Part shown: positions 36,808 to 49,496 of the stretch, piece after piece
How the letters are laid out: every line of letters starts with the position of its first letter
Numbering within the stretch: the stretch's first letter is position 1
Origin: Taenia hydatigena
Lineage: Eukaryota; Platyhelminthes; Cestoda; Cyclophyllidea; Taeniidae
Length of the DNA: 64,000 nucleotides
NCBI GenBank assembly: GCA_036345935.2
Contig: JADWOT020000001.1
Coordinates: 4,070,715 to 4,134,714, forward strand
Reading direction: 5' to 3'
Notes under the pieces: generated by a model
Told to the model about the DNA's origin: nothing
Seen by the model: the letters and a program-made list of their open reading frames with translations, nothing else
The model's database searches: none
Program-made: the position numbers and the translations under genes

Positions 36808-38275
36808 AGATGGCTATATTTAGGCACGTGAGCTTGCGCATCACTGGTCGGCTATGAATAGACCTTCCGAAGTTAAATTGGAAGCAGTGAAATGGGGCAA
36901 CCAATGTGCATGACTGCTGCATACATTTGTGTGAGTTGTGTCAGTGCACTTACTCATGGCCCTTACTTGGCTCCTCAAAGCAATGCGCTGAATGATGAAA
37001 TGGATAGAAACTAATTTTTCGAAATATAATGTCTTTTATTCACACTTTTCAAAACGTGGTTTTTTTAAGAATAGTTTTAGATCTGAGATCGTCTACAATT
37101 TACTGATGTCTGAGCGTTTCCATTTCGAAAGCAAATGAGATGATTGGGAGAGATTTCGTTGGGTTATGAAATGTAGCCTAAACACTCATGAAATTTACAT
37201 CACAATTTGCCGTTACTCTTACCAACTTAACAAGACTTGAGGGTTTCTCTTTCACAATCTGTAGGAATCCACAATTTCGCTTCCGACGTACTCACACGAA
37301 GCGCAAGATTTCGTTCTCTAAATGACATTGAGCTAATGGAGGGTACGAGAACATGTCACCTACCAAGGTGTAGAATAACTACGAGAACACTAAATTGACC
37401 CCAAAATTCTAGAACCGTTTTGTCTACATCGCTTTGCATCGAGCAGAATGCAATCTTAAATTCCCACACAGCAGAAATAGGTGCAATACTTAGGAGTGAG
37501 GACGCATTGCCAGCTATTGCGAGGCCCTGCATTCTACGCTTTGTGACAGCAATTCCTGAGTGATGAATAAACATCAAAATGCCGAAGACTTGTCAAACAA
37601 CGACTTCTAAGTGCCTCTAATCTGTGCGCTCATTGATCAACACTTATTAAAAGAAGAGTGATGTTTGGAACGTGCGTGATTGGGAGGCGACAACGGTCGA
37701 CACGATTTGCTAGAACGCCAATCAACCGAGTCAACTTAGCCGATAGAATGAATGCCTCGCACAGAATGCAACTCGATTAATGAAGACAAGATTTCAGAGA
37801 AACGAAACCATGATTAATACACAAATGCGTATGTTATGCCATCTTCCCCCTTATTGCATTAAAGCCATCACGACCGACTTTGGTCTCCCTCACCTCACGA
37901 TTTTTATTCTTACACAATTTTCGCATTTCACATGCAATTTAGGGCATGAAGAAGGTGTTTTTAGGATTTGCGCTTTATGCGTCAAATACGCTTTGACTTA
38001 GTCTGGTCTGGTGATACTGGTAGCATTCAATTCACCGTATTTTGGTACATTCATTCATTTGATGCATCAATTTAATGGTTGTGGCTTCGAGAAACGTGAG
38101 CAACGTCTGTTTGCAGTGCGGACATACTCAAGACGAGACAGTGCGATTGTCAGCTCTTATGTTGCATTGAGTTCACAAAGGTGCGACGCTTATAGGCAAT
38201 GATTTTTCTTCCATCTATAATGAGAGAAGCACTGCCTTGCAACTCTTGGGTTAACTCCCTCAAAATCGTCAAGAA
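36808..38275 (+). repeat. B-family fragment within the C loop
   Basis: Corresponds to about 10,290-11,690 of the B reference and to 41,290-42,710, in the same orientation. It starts near GGCTATATTTAGGCACGT and ends near GAGAAGCACTGCCTTGCAACTCTTGG. Frames that are open in the reference (10,742-10,939 minus, 11,204-11,644 plus) are interrupted here, for example by TTTGACTTAG near 37,995. Confidence 0.8.
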
Positions 38276-38493
38276 ATCTATGCCTAAGCAAATGCGTATT
38301 TTGAAAATAAATAAGCTGCTTATCAACGGTATTGTCCATTGTTGTGCTCGCCCAACATATGTTGTAAGAGTTAAGTGGAATACCAACAGCAAGAAAGAAG
38401 GAAGATTGAATGCGAGCAAATTATATTTACACTAGAGACATGTGTTATGGTAGTGGCGATGGAAATGAGGTGTAACATCGCAACGCTCGATAG

Positions 38494-38673
38494 TTAACTT
38501 GAGTCATTTGTGTGGGGGAGGGGTGAAGAGTCGTTGACGTTGGATGAATTATCGGAGTGAACGTGCGTCCACAGTGCGTCCTGCATCAAGTCGGGATAGT
38601 CGGCGTCAACGTACACCGGCGTGTACGATTGCTGTGGTGACGAGGGTTCGTCCTGTGAAGTGGAGCTGTCCAT
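38494..38673 (-). CDS. C-unit small acidic protein, 59 residues, right arm
   Basis: This is the inverted partner of 35,369-35,551, with an identical N-terminal half. It differs by one Glu-to-Ala change before LWTH and by a change of the tail that removes exactly one codon and so keeps the frame and stop. The upstream frame in the same register runs on through the expanded ACC repeat as poly-Thr. That extension is not a credible protein, and the ATG at 38,673 is the preferred start. Function unknown; see the left-arm entry for the evidence of selection. Confidence 0.57.
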   Translation of the reverse strand: MDSSTSQDEPSSPQQSYTPVYVDADYPDLMQDALWTHVHSDNSSNVNDSSPLPHTNDSS

Positions 38674-38841
38674 TGTTTGGTTGTGTTGAAGTACACTCAC
38701 CCACCTACAGAAAGTAAATCCACAGATCACATTCAATGCATCAAACAATCCCAACTCGGTACAACAATCTGACTGTGCGAAAATAGTGATAGAGTTATGA
38801 CAGTGCAAATAACGTGAAATGTGGAATGTAAAGTGGAGCCC

Positions 38842-39022
38842 TGTGGTGGTGGTGGTGGTGGTGGTGGTGGTGGTGGTGGTGGTGGTGGTGGTGGTGGTGG
38901 TGGTGGTGTGGTGGTGGTGGTGGTGTGGTGGTGGTGGTGTGGTGGTGGTGGTGGTGGTGGTGGTGGTGGTGGTGGGTGGTGGTGGTGGTGGTGGTGGTGG
39001 TGGTGGTGGTGGTGGTGGTGGT
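38842..39022. repeat. Expanded TGG microsatellite, right C arm
   Basis: About 180 bp of TGG repeats, G-rich on the plus strand, with interruptions where phase changes by inserted or missing bases near 38,908, 38,924, 38,940 and 38,974. The left arm has only about nine units at the matching place. Six-frame reading gives poly-Gly, Val, Trp, Pro, His and Thr frames, which are artefacts of the repeat. Long GGT runs can form G-quadruplexes. Confidence 0.95.
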
Positions 39023-39172
39023 GATGGTAGCCGTTTTGGCGGAAATGCAACTCCATGCGCTGAGTATGTATAAGGTGACTGTGGATCCCCACGCCGATGA
39101 TGATGAAAGGAATGCAACCAACCTCAGTTAGCACCTGTGGTTATTGGTTGCGGCAAACTGCAATCGCTGTCG

Positions 39173-39204
39173 TTATATAGACGTGTGAGCTGCAGCATCA
39201 TTGG
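39173..39204 (-). promoter_or_regulatory. CCAAT box plus TATATAA box, right C arm
   Basis: On the minus strand CCAAT (39,204-39,200) is followed by TATATAA (39,179-39,173), with the same 25-bp spacing as in the left arm and the diverged copy. It would drive the 59-codon frame at 38,673-38,494. Confidence 0.52.
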
Positions 39205-39694
39205 CTGGCTATTGTTGGACGTATTGGAAGTTAAATTAGGAGCAATGCAAATTAGTAACCTAGACACCTGGCTACTATTTGCAATTGCATTAGTTATATC
39301 AGTGCTTACACCTAGTCTTCTTAATAATGTTTACAGTTTGATTCGTCAAGAGCATCTGCAGTTCGTCTAGCTTATCTTCAATCTTAAATGACAGCCTTTC
39401 GTTGCTGATTCATAGTAACTTTTCTGGAGGGCTGGTAATATTCTTGGGTAGTACTCCATTCCGAGGCAATCAATAAACAAGGTGCGTTCTTAGCCGTGCC
39501 CCTTTGCATTATATGAAGTGTAGAGCCCACCACAATGTGTAGGCAGCCATTGGTACTTAAGAGTTGAAAGCGTCAACTCTACAGTATGCAGCCCCGTGGT
39601 TTGGGTCACATGCAGGCTAGTTGAGATTTCAGTAAGAACCAGATTTTAGGGCAGTCAGTTGTTCAGAGAATGCAGATTTGCCCTTTAAAGCCAC

Positions 39695-42600
39695 GATTCC
39701 CTGTTGGTGTTTGGTTGCGATCACCACGTGTCTGTATTAATATCGCTGTTGTGAGCTCGGCGTCGGCCAGGCATCCTGATGGTTTGCATTGGTAATTTGT
39801 GCCTCGTTTCCTCGAGTGAGGGGCAATGCTAAGAGCAGGCATGCATTCAGCTGAATTCTGAGCATACTTAATGCAAAATAAGGTTGCATTCTGCATCACC
39901 TCTTTGGAATGATTGCTCACCACATTCATGGTGGGACTCGTAAACTTGTTTGTCCACATCTGGTGGAATGGCATGAACGCAATCAAGGTCATTCATGATG
40001 TGCTTTACAGAAGTAGAAATCCCTTTAAAAAAGATAAATTTGAATTGTTGCAATGACCGAGGCGGAAATGAGGATGTGTGTGTATAGCACACTTGTTTGT
40101 TTAATTAAGGACGCACTCTTGGTTTCGTTACCTTCATGCTGACATGAGCCCACGCACAGGGGAGCGCCGACACCTGCAATGCTGGTGACTTTTGATACAA
40201 GAAACGCTTCTAAACATCCAGCCGCCTCTCCTTACAATATCTGTTTATTGCAACCATGGAAACTGTGCTAAATATTGTCAGATGAACAACCACGTTTTGG
40301 CAGCTTTGCCAATGACAAAATGACTGCGACATGCTTAGTGGCACAGTGATATCAATTTGACATCACTAAAACTGTAAATAGCTAAACACAGACCAGTACA
40401 TCCTGAATGTCAACTGCCGTCTGCCTCAGAATTTCCGAAATGCCTTGCAACGATGTGGCCATATTCAAGCTACTATTGGCATACTAAACCCCATCGTAAC
40501 TGACTGAGTCAAGAGTGCTAATTTGGAAGTAATTTAAAAACTGTCAGTACCGAATAGCAATGTGAAAAGATTCTGCAATTAATCGCTTAAAGAAATTCAA
40601 GATGCTGCTGCATGTGCGAAGCACCTCTCTTCCTCATACACTACTTTGGATGCTTAAGTGGATATTATGTCGACAAAACAAATCCACTTTTGGGTGTTGG
40701 AATGTACATCGAGAACTAAACGAAATTGCTATCAGATCAAAGCTAGCAACACCAAATCAAAAACAAGTTTGCTTTTCCCAAACGTACGTTTATTAGCGGG
40801 GAAATGACTCCTTTCCATTTTATGCCACAGCTCTATGCACATGGTGCAAATGGCGGACCTCAACATTCTTAATGTCTGATCTGATTAGAATGGTGTATGA
40901 GTGCGACGAAATGCTGTTGGAGCAGAAATGGGAAGTCATAACCATAAACAACTCTCTGCGATGCTGGCTCGTGAATAGTGCTAAATGAAATGGGGCGAAG
41001 GAGAATAGGTGGAGGAAGAAAGAGCCAATGGATGAAAGTTGTGCGCTTAGACAATCATGCGAGTGTGTAAACTTCCTCATTATGCAATGCATACTTGATT
41101 GCAGATCATTCTCCTTGAGATTTGACTTCGGCTTAACAAAGCACACATCCTGCTCAGCCGTGCCGTCTCACATCATCACTTTGCTTCGTTCAAATAGAAT
41201 GGACAAAATATAGTTGTGGAATTTGATGGCGTGAAGCAGGCAGACGAGAATTAATCAAATGCATACTTCGATGCTGACCCTGACTAAATGGCTATATTTA
41301 GGCACGTAAAGTTTCGCATCCTTAATCGGCTATGAATAGACCTTCAGAAGTTAAATTAGGCGCAGTGAAATATGGTAACCGAGGTGCATGGCTTCCGTAT
41401 ACATTTGTGTCAGTTGCATACGTGCACTTGCCCATGGCCTAAACAATGCGCCAAATGATGAAATGGACGAAAGCACGAATGTTTTTAGAAATTGAATGTT
41501 TCATTTCATTCCACATGGGTTGCCGATCACTGTTCAACAGCACTGTTTCTTGAAGAGTAGGGGCAGATCTGAGATCGCCCACATTTTACTCATGTCTGAG
41601 CGTTTCCATTTCAAAAGCAAATAAAATGATTGAGAGAGATTTCAGTAAGTCATGAAATGTAGATCTAACACTAATCAAATTAACATCACAATTTCCTGTC
41701 ACTTTTACCAACACAATAAGCCTTAAGGGTTTCCCTTTCAAAGTCTGTAGGAATCCACAATATCACTTCCGACGAGATCACACGAAGCGCAAGATTTCGT
41801 CCTCGAGATGACATTGAGCTAGTGGAGGGTAAGAGAACATGTCACCTACCAAGGTAGAGATTAACTACGAGGACACTAAGTTGCCCCTAATTTTTGGAAC
41901 CGTATTGTGTCCGTCGCTTTGCACCGAGCGGAACAGAATTGGGCGCAATAATCAGGATTGAGGACGCATTGGCGAGCTTTTGCGAGCCTCCGCATTCTGC
42001 AATTTGAGGCAGCAATTCCTGAGTGATGGACTAACATCGAAATGCCAAAGCCCTGTCATACCACGCCTTTTAAGTGCTTCTGATCAGTGCGCACTTTTAA
42101 CGGCACTTATTTAAAGAAGAGTAAGGTTTGGAACTTGCGTCATTGGGAGGCGAATGTAGTCGACACGACTTGTGAGGACGCCAATCAACCGAGTCAACGT
42201 AGTTGAACGAATGAATGCCTCGCGCAGTATGCAACTTGATTAATAAAGGCAAATTTTCGGATAAGCGAAACCACTACTTTCGCAGGTGTTGGTGGTGCGC
42301 AGTGGGTGGACCAGTGTGGACACCATGATTAATACACAGATGCCTATGTTACGCCATCGTCCCCCTTTGTGCTTTGAAATCATCACAACCGACTTCGGCT
42401 TCCCTCATCTCACAAGTTCTATTCTTGCTAGCCTTTGCAATTCACGGACAATTTAGGGCATGAAGCATGTGCTTTCAGGACTCGCGCATTTTGCGTCAAA
42501 TACGCTTTGACTTAGTCGCACCAACATCGGTCTGGTGATACTGGTGGCATTCAATTCACCGACTTATCGTACATTTATTCATTTGATGCATCGATTTAAT

Positions 42601-42715
42601 GGTTCTGGTTTCGAGAAACGGGAGCAGCGTCTGTTTAGCAATGCGGTCTTATTCAAGACGAGACAGTGCGATTGTCAGCTCTTATGTTGCATTGCTTTCA
42701 CAAAGATAACAAAGC
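39695..42715 (+). repeat. B-family repeat, second long copy
   Basis: Direct repeat of about 8,790-11,630. It joins the right C arm through about 60 bp of unrecognised sequence. It carries about 70 bp near 40,190-40,260 that are absent from 9,250-9,270 but present in the inverted copy near 62,450-62,520. Frames equivalent to those of the reference are present but altered (40,820-41,146 minus; 42,535-42,795 plus). No gene is called. Confidence 0.85.
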
Positions 42716-42729
42716 CTTGGGGTAGAACA

Positions 42730-43050
42730 TCAAGTTGTCTTAGTAGCGAATTGGCCTATTTTTTCACTTTGCAGTTGAGTAGCCTCCTCAACTGACGAGC
42801 GGACTGACTGCCAGAATCTGTCGCCATCTCTGGGGATCAACATGAGCCTCACCTCTCCAGCCACCCATCCACGCATGCCATGTTTCAAGTTGCTCTTCCT
42901 TCCATCTCGACACCCTCTCAGCAAAAAGGCATTTATGCGCTTTATCAGCAGCTTTATAATTCCCTTCTATGCCTTAACTGTGACGCAGTTCATGTTGTCA
43001 GTAAAGGTTGTCAGAGCCATTTGTAGGTGTCGTTGACGTTGTCAGAGCAT
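42730..43050 (+). repeat. Small dispersed repeat D, copy 2
   Basis: Diverged relative of 36,170-36,530 in the same orientation, placed at the end of a B copy. It lacks the tetranucleotide expansions of copy 1. Confidence 0.5.
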
Positions 43051-43099
43051 GTCTTTGCTGTAGTAAATGCTGATTTGCATTTCCCGAAGCGCTAAAATA

Positions 43100-43370
43100 T
43101 CTCCCAATCATCCCATTTGCTTTCGAAATGGAAACGCTCAGACATCAGTAAACTGTGTGAGATCACAAATCTACTCCTATTTCGTAAATGGAAGGCGCCC
43201 TTCAACAGCGGTGAACGACCTACGTGGATAGAAAACAGACATTCAATTTCTACACATGCATATTTCTATCCATTTCATCATTCGATACACTGCTTTGAGG
43301 AGCCAAGTAAGGGCCATGAGTAAGTGCACTGGCACATCTGACACAAATGTAGGCAGCAGTCATGTACATT
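43100..43370 (-). repeat. Inverted B fragment at the A3 boundary
   Basis: Reverse complement of about 36,905-37,165: TTTCGAAATGGAAACGCTC, then the GAATGATGAAATGG-like stretch, then GGGCCATGAGTAAGTGCACT. It stops at 43,370, where A3 begins inside the A sequence at the position matching 14,346 of A1. This is therefore a B/A chimeric junction, not an element end. Confidence 0.75.
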
Positions 43371-46300
43371 GGTGATATGGCAGTAGAGGCATTTAGAGAC
43401 GCCAAATGAGGCTTCGGAAGGATGCGCTGGTAAGCCAATCACACATGATTCATGCATGCTTCTTAAATGACCAGCCATCAAACCCACCTCGTGCTACTTG
43501 GGTATGTTCCGAGTCAAGTCACTGACTTAACGACAAAGGTACGTAATTGGGAATTTTGTAGAAGGAGAGGATCAGGTGAATATTTGCAAAAGCAACGTGA
43601 ATTCTCGCAACATCGGTTCCTGGAATTCTACTCCTAGTAGTATCCAACCACTGTCAATACATTGTGAGGGCTCTGACAAACCCAGACAATGCTTCTTTTC
43701 TAAATTTTAGGACCAACCACCTTCGCTGCTGTGCGTCTAGCATGATAGAACGAGACGATTTAGTTCCTTTCTCCTGAAAGCATTGGAAATTACCCCGTAC
43801 AGCCTCTGACATCGCCCATTTGTCAGTCCGTCTTATCGTCCACAAACGCCGTGTCACATGCTCCACCCACCGGATGTCTGCATTGATTTCTCTGCCTTAT
43901 TGTCAGCCATTGCCTCTATGAGTGGAAACGCAGCGCCAATTAACAAACACTACTATCTTGTGTGTAAATTAAATGGAATAGGCTAGTCACATAAAAACAA
44001 GGCGATAAGTCGAATTGGGTTTTTAAGAACACCTTGAGCGTAACATCTGGCAGACCCACCGTAATCGGATTCTAGCAGACTTCGCATTATAGAATAGTCA
44101 TTGAACCCCTTCAATCTACAGGCCTGAAGTTGAACGGAGGAGGAGCACAGCCAACCTTTCAGATTGTCGCATTGAGCCCGTGGTGGAGTGTGACGAAGAT
44201 AGTTGAGCCATTGGACAGTTAAATGATAAGCAAATTCTACTGCCTGGTGCGGGTCATGCAACAAGTGTTTAATAACTCATCCTTTGAATGTGAGAACAGA
44301 CTTGTTAAACCATTCTTTGATTTTGGATGCTAAAATGCACCTTAAAACGGTCTGTGAGGTGCATTTATGATAGATGCAAGCGGTATCCGTCCAAATGAAC
44401 AACGCTACCAACTTTGCTGTCCTAAAAGTAGAAATCCGACAACAAAAAGAGAGTATCTGCCGTAGACGACTAACAATAAGGAGGTTTGCATATGAGGGCT
44501 TATGGAAGCCAACCAGCTTTAATTAGAGTTGCAAAGAGCCTACTTTCTAAATTGGACTGTGCACAAGACAACATTAAAGTGCTATCAAATTGAAATGATG
44601 GGACCACTGAGATAAAGTTGTGTGTTGCGTTAGACTGACGAATGTCCACAATGCAGTTGCGTAAATGAATCTGCTGAAAGCTTCATGATGCATTACGCTT
44701 ATTTCCCCATCTGAATAGCAAAATCTTGCATAATTTATCCGCCTGTCCACTAGCTACTCATGTATTAGTCGACTACCTCGTGACAAATAAAATGAAAACG
44801 GGACAGTAGAGGCACACGAAGAAAGGGAGTGTCTACTGCAGGAAGCCTAATAATTCCCCTACGCAAAGAACGTTGAAGACCATCCCGTGCTCCATGATCC
44901 GGTTACCATCCCATTTTTATGATGTAGGGATTATGCTAGCTGTGGACCTGGTGGCCTATGCCAAATAAATGAGGCTCGTTGTCTACTCACCCAGCACTTC
45001 TATCAATATACTTTGCTCATTTGTTCTTCCATAAGGTATGGAGCATACGGATGCACAGAAAGACCGATAGATGGCGACTACTCATTAGGACAACACCGTG
45101 CAGCTGTATCAATGAAATCGGAATCGAAACTGTATTAGAAAATGCCAAAGAACCTTGTCTCAATTAGATTACATCATACGCATTCGCCAAATGAGAGGAG
45201 AAGCAAGGGAGCAAGCAAAGTCCGGTCCTAGATACCAGTTGAATTTTGTTGGACATGACGCAACGTGGTTTTCTATCCCTTTCTACATATTCCAATGGTG
45301 AATAATTTAATTACATCCAAAAATGCACGAAATGCAACGACTTCAGTTACCTTCAAGATTTCTTTGTGTTGTCGTTCTTCTCCACTCTCGGTTCATCCTC
45401 TTTCGCCAGCAAATTTCGATTGTCTTTTGATGCCGCGAGTTAAGATGTGCGTTTCTCAAGCAGTTAATTCAATTCTGCTAAAGTTATGGGATTCTTTGTG
45501 TTAGTCGACGTAGAGGAGCAATCCTAAGCCTATAAATTGTGGACTGAAGTTGTGATACTTGTAGGGTCTGGTTCATATGTTACACACGACCACAAAGTAC
45601 GGAGGTGGAGACTTCAGCACCTGTGTCCATTATTGTGTGAGGAACGCGAGTAAGCACAGAGACAACACGAGCGAGTGCAAGCAAGAGAGCGAGCGGGCGG
45701 AAAATACGATAAATTGCCTGAATCTACTGGGAGCGTTGCAAAGTATTGACAAGTCTCCATCTCATTTACCATTCTCGCAAGCACCTTATCAACCATTTCT
45801 TACCCACGGTAGCTGCATCTCAGACACTCATGTAGTCGCCTTATTAGCAAGTTCAACCAACCACTAGAAATGCACTCGTAACAGACTCTTGAATATTAGG
45901 CTCAAACAGCAGCTCGAGTTTGGTTAGGACTAGGATATGATTTCTGTGTTGCGCCAACAGTGATAGAAACCACCAGGAAGACTAGTGCTTGGATAAAAGT
46001 AAAGTAAGATAAGTTTCCTGTAATGAGAGACACAAACAATGTTAGTAGGGCACAACAGACCTTGGAAGCACTGGACAAGTTCCCACTTATAACAGTTGCC
46101 AGTAGGATTTTCCTTAATAACCATCATAGCCGGCGCTTCGTATTTGTACCAAAGGGACCGATGTGACTTCAGTGCCTGGATAGATTGAGAAGATGCCTCT
46201 TTCAAGATCCATTTAGGCCTAAGTGTTACGAGGAAACTCCGTTCTGAAAATCTACCCCTCACCACTTCTTGACGCGTGGTCAATATGATTATCCATGTCC

Positions 46301-49064
46301 TTTCTCTTAAGCTAACTTCTGTTGAAACCTGTGTTTCCATCTCTTTTTCTCATTTTGAATGTAATTTGCCACTCAGTGGAACAGTGATAAGGAATTGGCA
46401 GTGGCTTAAGGAATACCACAGATCCGACAGCACCGAAGTTTATGAGAAGATTACATGGCGGTCAAACAGCTACTGCGAGAATGCTCAAAACCATTTATAA
46501 AGGATAAAGTTATATCATGTTAAGAATATTTTGGATTTCCCGAGGCGTCTAGCGATGCCAGTCTCAGTATTTGAAGCCGCATGCGTAATTTGGCCATATA
46601 GGTGAAAAATAAAGGCTTAGCGCTTCAAGCTAAAGGTACTGATTGACATTACCCACTTTTGAACCGCTTGATATTGACAGAAATTTCGTTGCTCGCACCA
46701 ACAGCTATAGCTGAATATAAAAGATCTTGGGTTACACCGATTGAATTACTCCATTCTACCCCGAAGGATTTTTACAAATGGACCGAATTTGCCACAATTG
46801 GTCCTCAACTACTCACCAAGGGAGGATTTTTCATTTATTTTAATTAAGGAAGTCTACTTCACGATTGTAGCTCAGACAGAACGTCTCCATGCACAGTATG
46901 TTCGAACAGTTGCTTCCGTATTCGGTCAATAGAGAGTGTCCACATGAGGGCCCGTAACTGCGAGCTTACGCTTGATGGATGCTTCAGTCGAGTTTTGGAC
47001 TCACTATAAACTAACGACCACATACGATGCAGGTGTTGCCGAGCATGCCATTTGTATTGGTGATTAATGACAATTGGGCACGTCTCAAAACAACAAGTCG
47101 CCTCCCTCAAGTCTCTAAAGCACCCCTTCACGTAGAAAATTGGATAGTAAATGCTCAGATTGAAATCATTTAATGCCATTAAAGAAATTTGATAGTGGGA
47201 AGTAATAAAGAGAAGGGGAGCGAGAGAGAAAAAACTACAAAGGTAGATACTGGCACCAAAAAGCCTCTACACAGCCTTGGTGAGTGCACTTAGAGATGTT
47301 TGAATGTACGAAAAGGAGTCATGCCTAGACCATACAGCAAAGGGGAAAGAACCTTGAATAGTAGACAATGTCAGTTTTATTCAATCCTAAGAAAAGTTAC
47401 TCATCAGAGCGAATTCTATCTTGGGATTGACGTCAAATGCCTACGTCAGAAGAGCAGAAGATGCAGTTTTGCTGCCGCTGATTATGATGATGCAAAGATC
47501 AAGAACCATATCAAGTAATCTTGGTGGACGTTGCATTTGAAATGAGTGATTTCAAACATGGAAGTGCTTCCTGCCAAGAAGGTGGTCAGATGTGTGCACT
47601 CACAAGGAAACTTGTCCAAGTTGAGAGATGGCACGGCCTTCGATACATGAATGGCACAAAAATATGCGCTGTTGTTCATTCCTTTATCTGACTCCATATT
47701 TACTCCAAGCTTAATTACCACTAACATCTATGAGAGGTGTTGCCTCGACACCACTGAACCGCGCAGCGTTCGGGGACATTGGTGGGCCTTAACTACCACC
47801 AGTTGCTGTCGCACCTGTCGTCGATAGCTTCAATTCAAGCACCGTTAGGCAGGATAGCGATACCACGTGCATGTGTATGGCTTAATGTGTGGCGATGCAC
47901 CACGTTTCTCGCGACCAAATACGCAGCAACCTATCCTAAAATACTCGTGTTTGCAATTAACCTCAGATACAGCTCATACTGTGATGGCTTGTGTAGAAGG
48001 TCAGCAGGAGGCTGTCCCAGTTGCTGCTGTTAAGGCTCCGAAGACGTGGGTGAGGACCAAAACCCCGGCCGTGGTTATGCGACAGCTCATAGTAATTCCT
48101 GTTGGCATCCGACTAGGCCACAGAATGCCTAACTCAGCACACCAGATGGGCACATGGCCTACGGTGTGACGATGTTTGGCATATGATTGCTTATACCATA
48201 GTGACGGTGAGCATAATCACTCACATACTTTATCAGCTTCGGAAAGTTGTTGGACGCGAGGCACAGTAGGGAAATTTTGCGTCTGAAGGCCAGTAGAGAA
48301 GTGATGACCAAGGCCACTATGTGGATTGCAGAACTTTAATAAAGCAGGAAAAATACTTTATGACAAAATGCTCAAGCTCAATAAAGAGGCCTAGCTAAGG
48401 AATAAGGGCCCTCAGTGCTTCCCCTTTGAAGGTATCACCCATTCTGGGTAGGGTAAATAGACGAAAATTATGGTCAGATAACCACGGTGTTGAGGGATAG
48501 CCTCAATTACGACCACTCAAGAACATGCGTTCAAATGCACAGGTAAATAAACATTAAACTTTGACAATGGAAATTGAATACTCCAACAAAATACCCATTC
48601 GCCTTTATAAAGTCATCAATTGAGCTCCTACCTAGAGGATACATGAATTAGATAGCAAAACACCTCACAGAATGCCAAATCTCTACCCGGTTTCCACTCC
48701 TCCGACCACGCTTGCCTTCTTAGCCTAGATGGAGCATAGAAACCATCTGCCAACAGGCACCAACAATCTTTACTTTTTCATGTAGATAAGACTGCATCTG
48801 GTTTACTTGATTGAGCTGCACTTTAATTCCCTTCGTGACCTGCGTCTCTAGATAGGTATCCACCACTCCTGTATTGCTCGAGACTACATAGCACCCTCCC
48901 ATACCGCGACCCATGCTGTTCACCTAGAAGAGCGGATTGCGACCCCACCCCCTACATTTTGTGGCTCTGTGGTCCCTACCCGATGGTGGCTTTTAGTAGC
49001 AAACTAGAAGCACTTTTAATTTAATGTCACTGTGGCAATACGATTGAGGTAACACCTCGTATCG

Positions 49065-49080
49065 GTAAGTGGCCACTTAC
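49065..49080. repeat. Perfect 16-bp palindrome in A3
   Basis: GTAAGTGGCCACTTAC, the same site as at 22,735-22,750 and 54,924-54,939. Confidence 0.7.
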
Positions 49081-49496
49081 AAAGCGTAGGGCTTAAAACA
49101 TCTGTAGAAGAGCGCAATACTCCCCCGGCTCCTCTATACAGGGACTTCTTACCTACAGCTCTCCGCAGAAGGCCCCTATGCCTGTGGCATTAACGCTCAA
49201 CTATCAGCCAAATGAATGCATCTCGATGCCTGCTCATTCCCTGCTTCTATTGAAGTACTGCACTCAGTCATTTCCAAAACGTAGCTGAGCACGCTCACAC
49301 GGAAGCGATTTCTCCGCGGCACAAAGACTGAAAGGTCGGAACCCCATGGACCGGGGGATGCAACTGCACCCAGAAAGCCAAAACTGAAAGCACAAATGCA
49401 AATGGTGAACCACTGCGTCACCTAGCCTCAGTTGAGGTGCATTAACACTCCCCATAAAGGACCGTAATGCTCGATGCTCAGAGGCCATAGAGGCAC

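Larger units (their letters stand above)
35661..38386. other. Loop of the C palindrome, hinge of the whole window
   Basis: This lies between the C arms. 35,661-36,169 matches nothing else and holds a 133-codon plus-strand frame (35,666-36,067) without a recognised domain. 36,170-36,530 is a diverged relative of 42,730-43,050. 36,808-38,275 is a B fragment. 38,276-38,386 continues into sequence that also precedes the C fragment at 53,145. Small CTGA and CATC repeats occur at 36,231-36,249 and 36,344-36,364. Confidence 0.6.
38387..39632 (-). repeat. C-family arm, right
   Basis: Reverse complement of 34,537-35,660. It is about 120 bp longer, almost entirely because of the expanded GGT/ACC microsatellite at 38,842-39,022; smaller indels also occur. 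The C-unit frame, CCAAT and TATATAA boxes and acceptor-like site are all preserved. Confidence 0.9.

Noticed and set aside
38494..39134. Long Pro-, His-, Thr-, Gly-, Val- and Trp-rich frames across the TGG repeat, up to 207 codons
   Set aside because: They are six-frame readings of a microsatellite. Only the terminal 59 codons at 38,494-38,673 have independent support.
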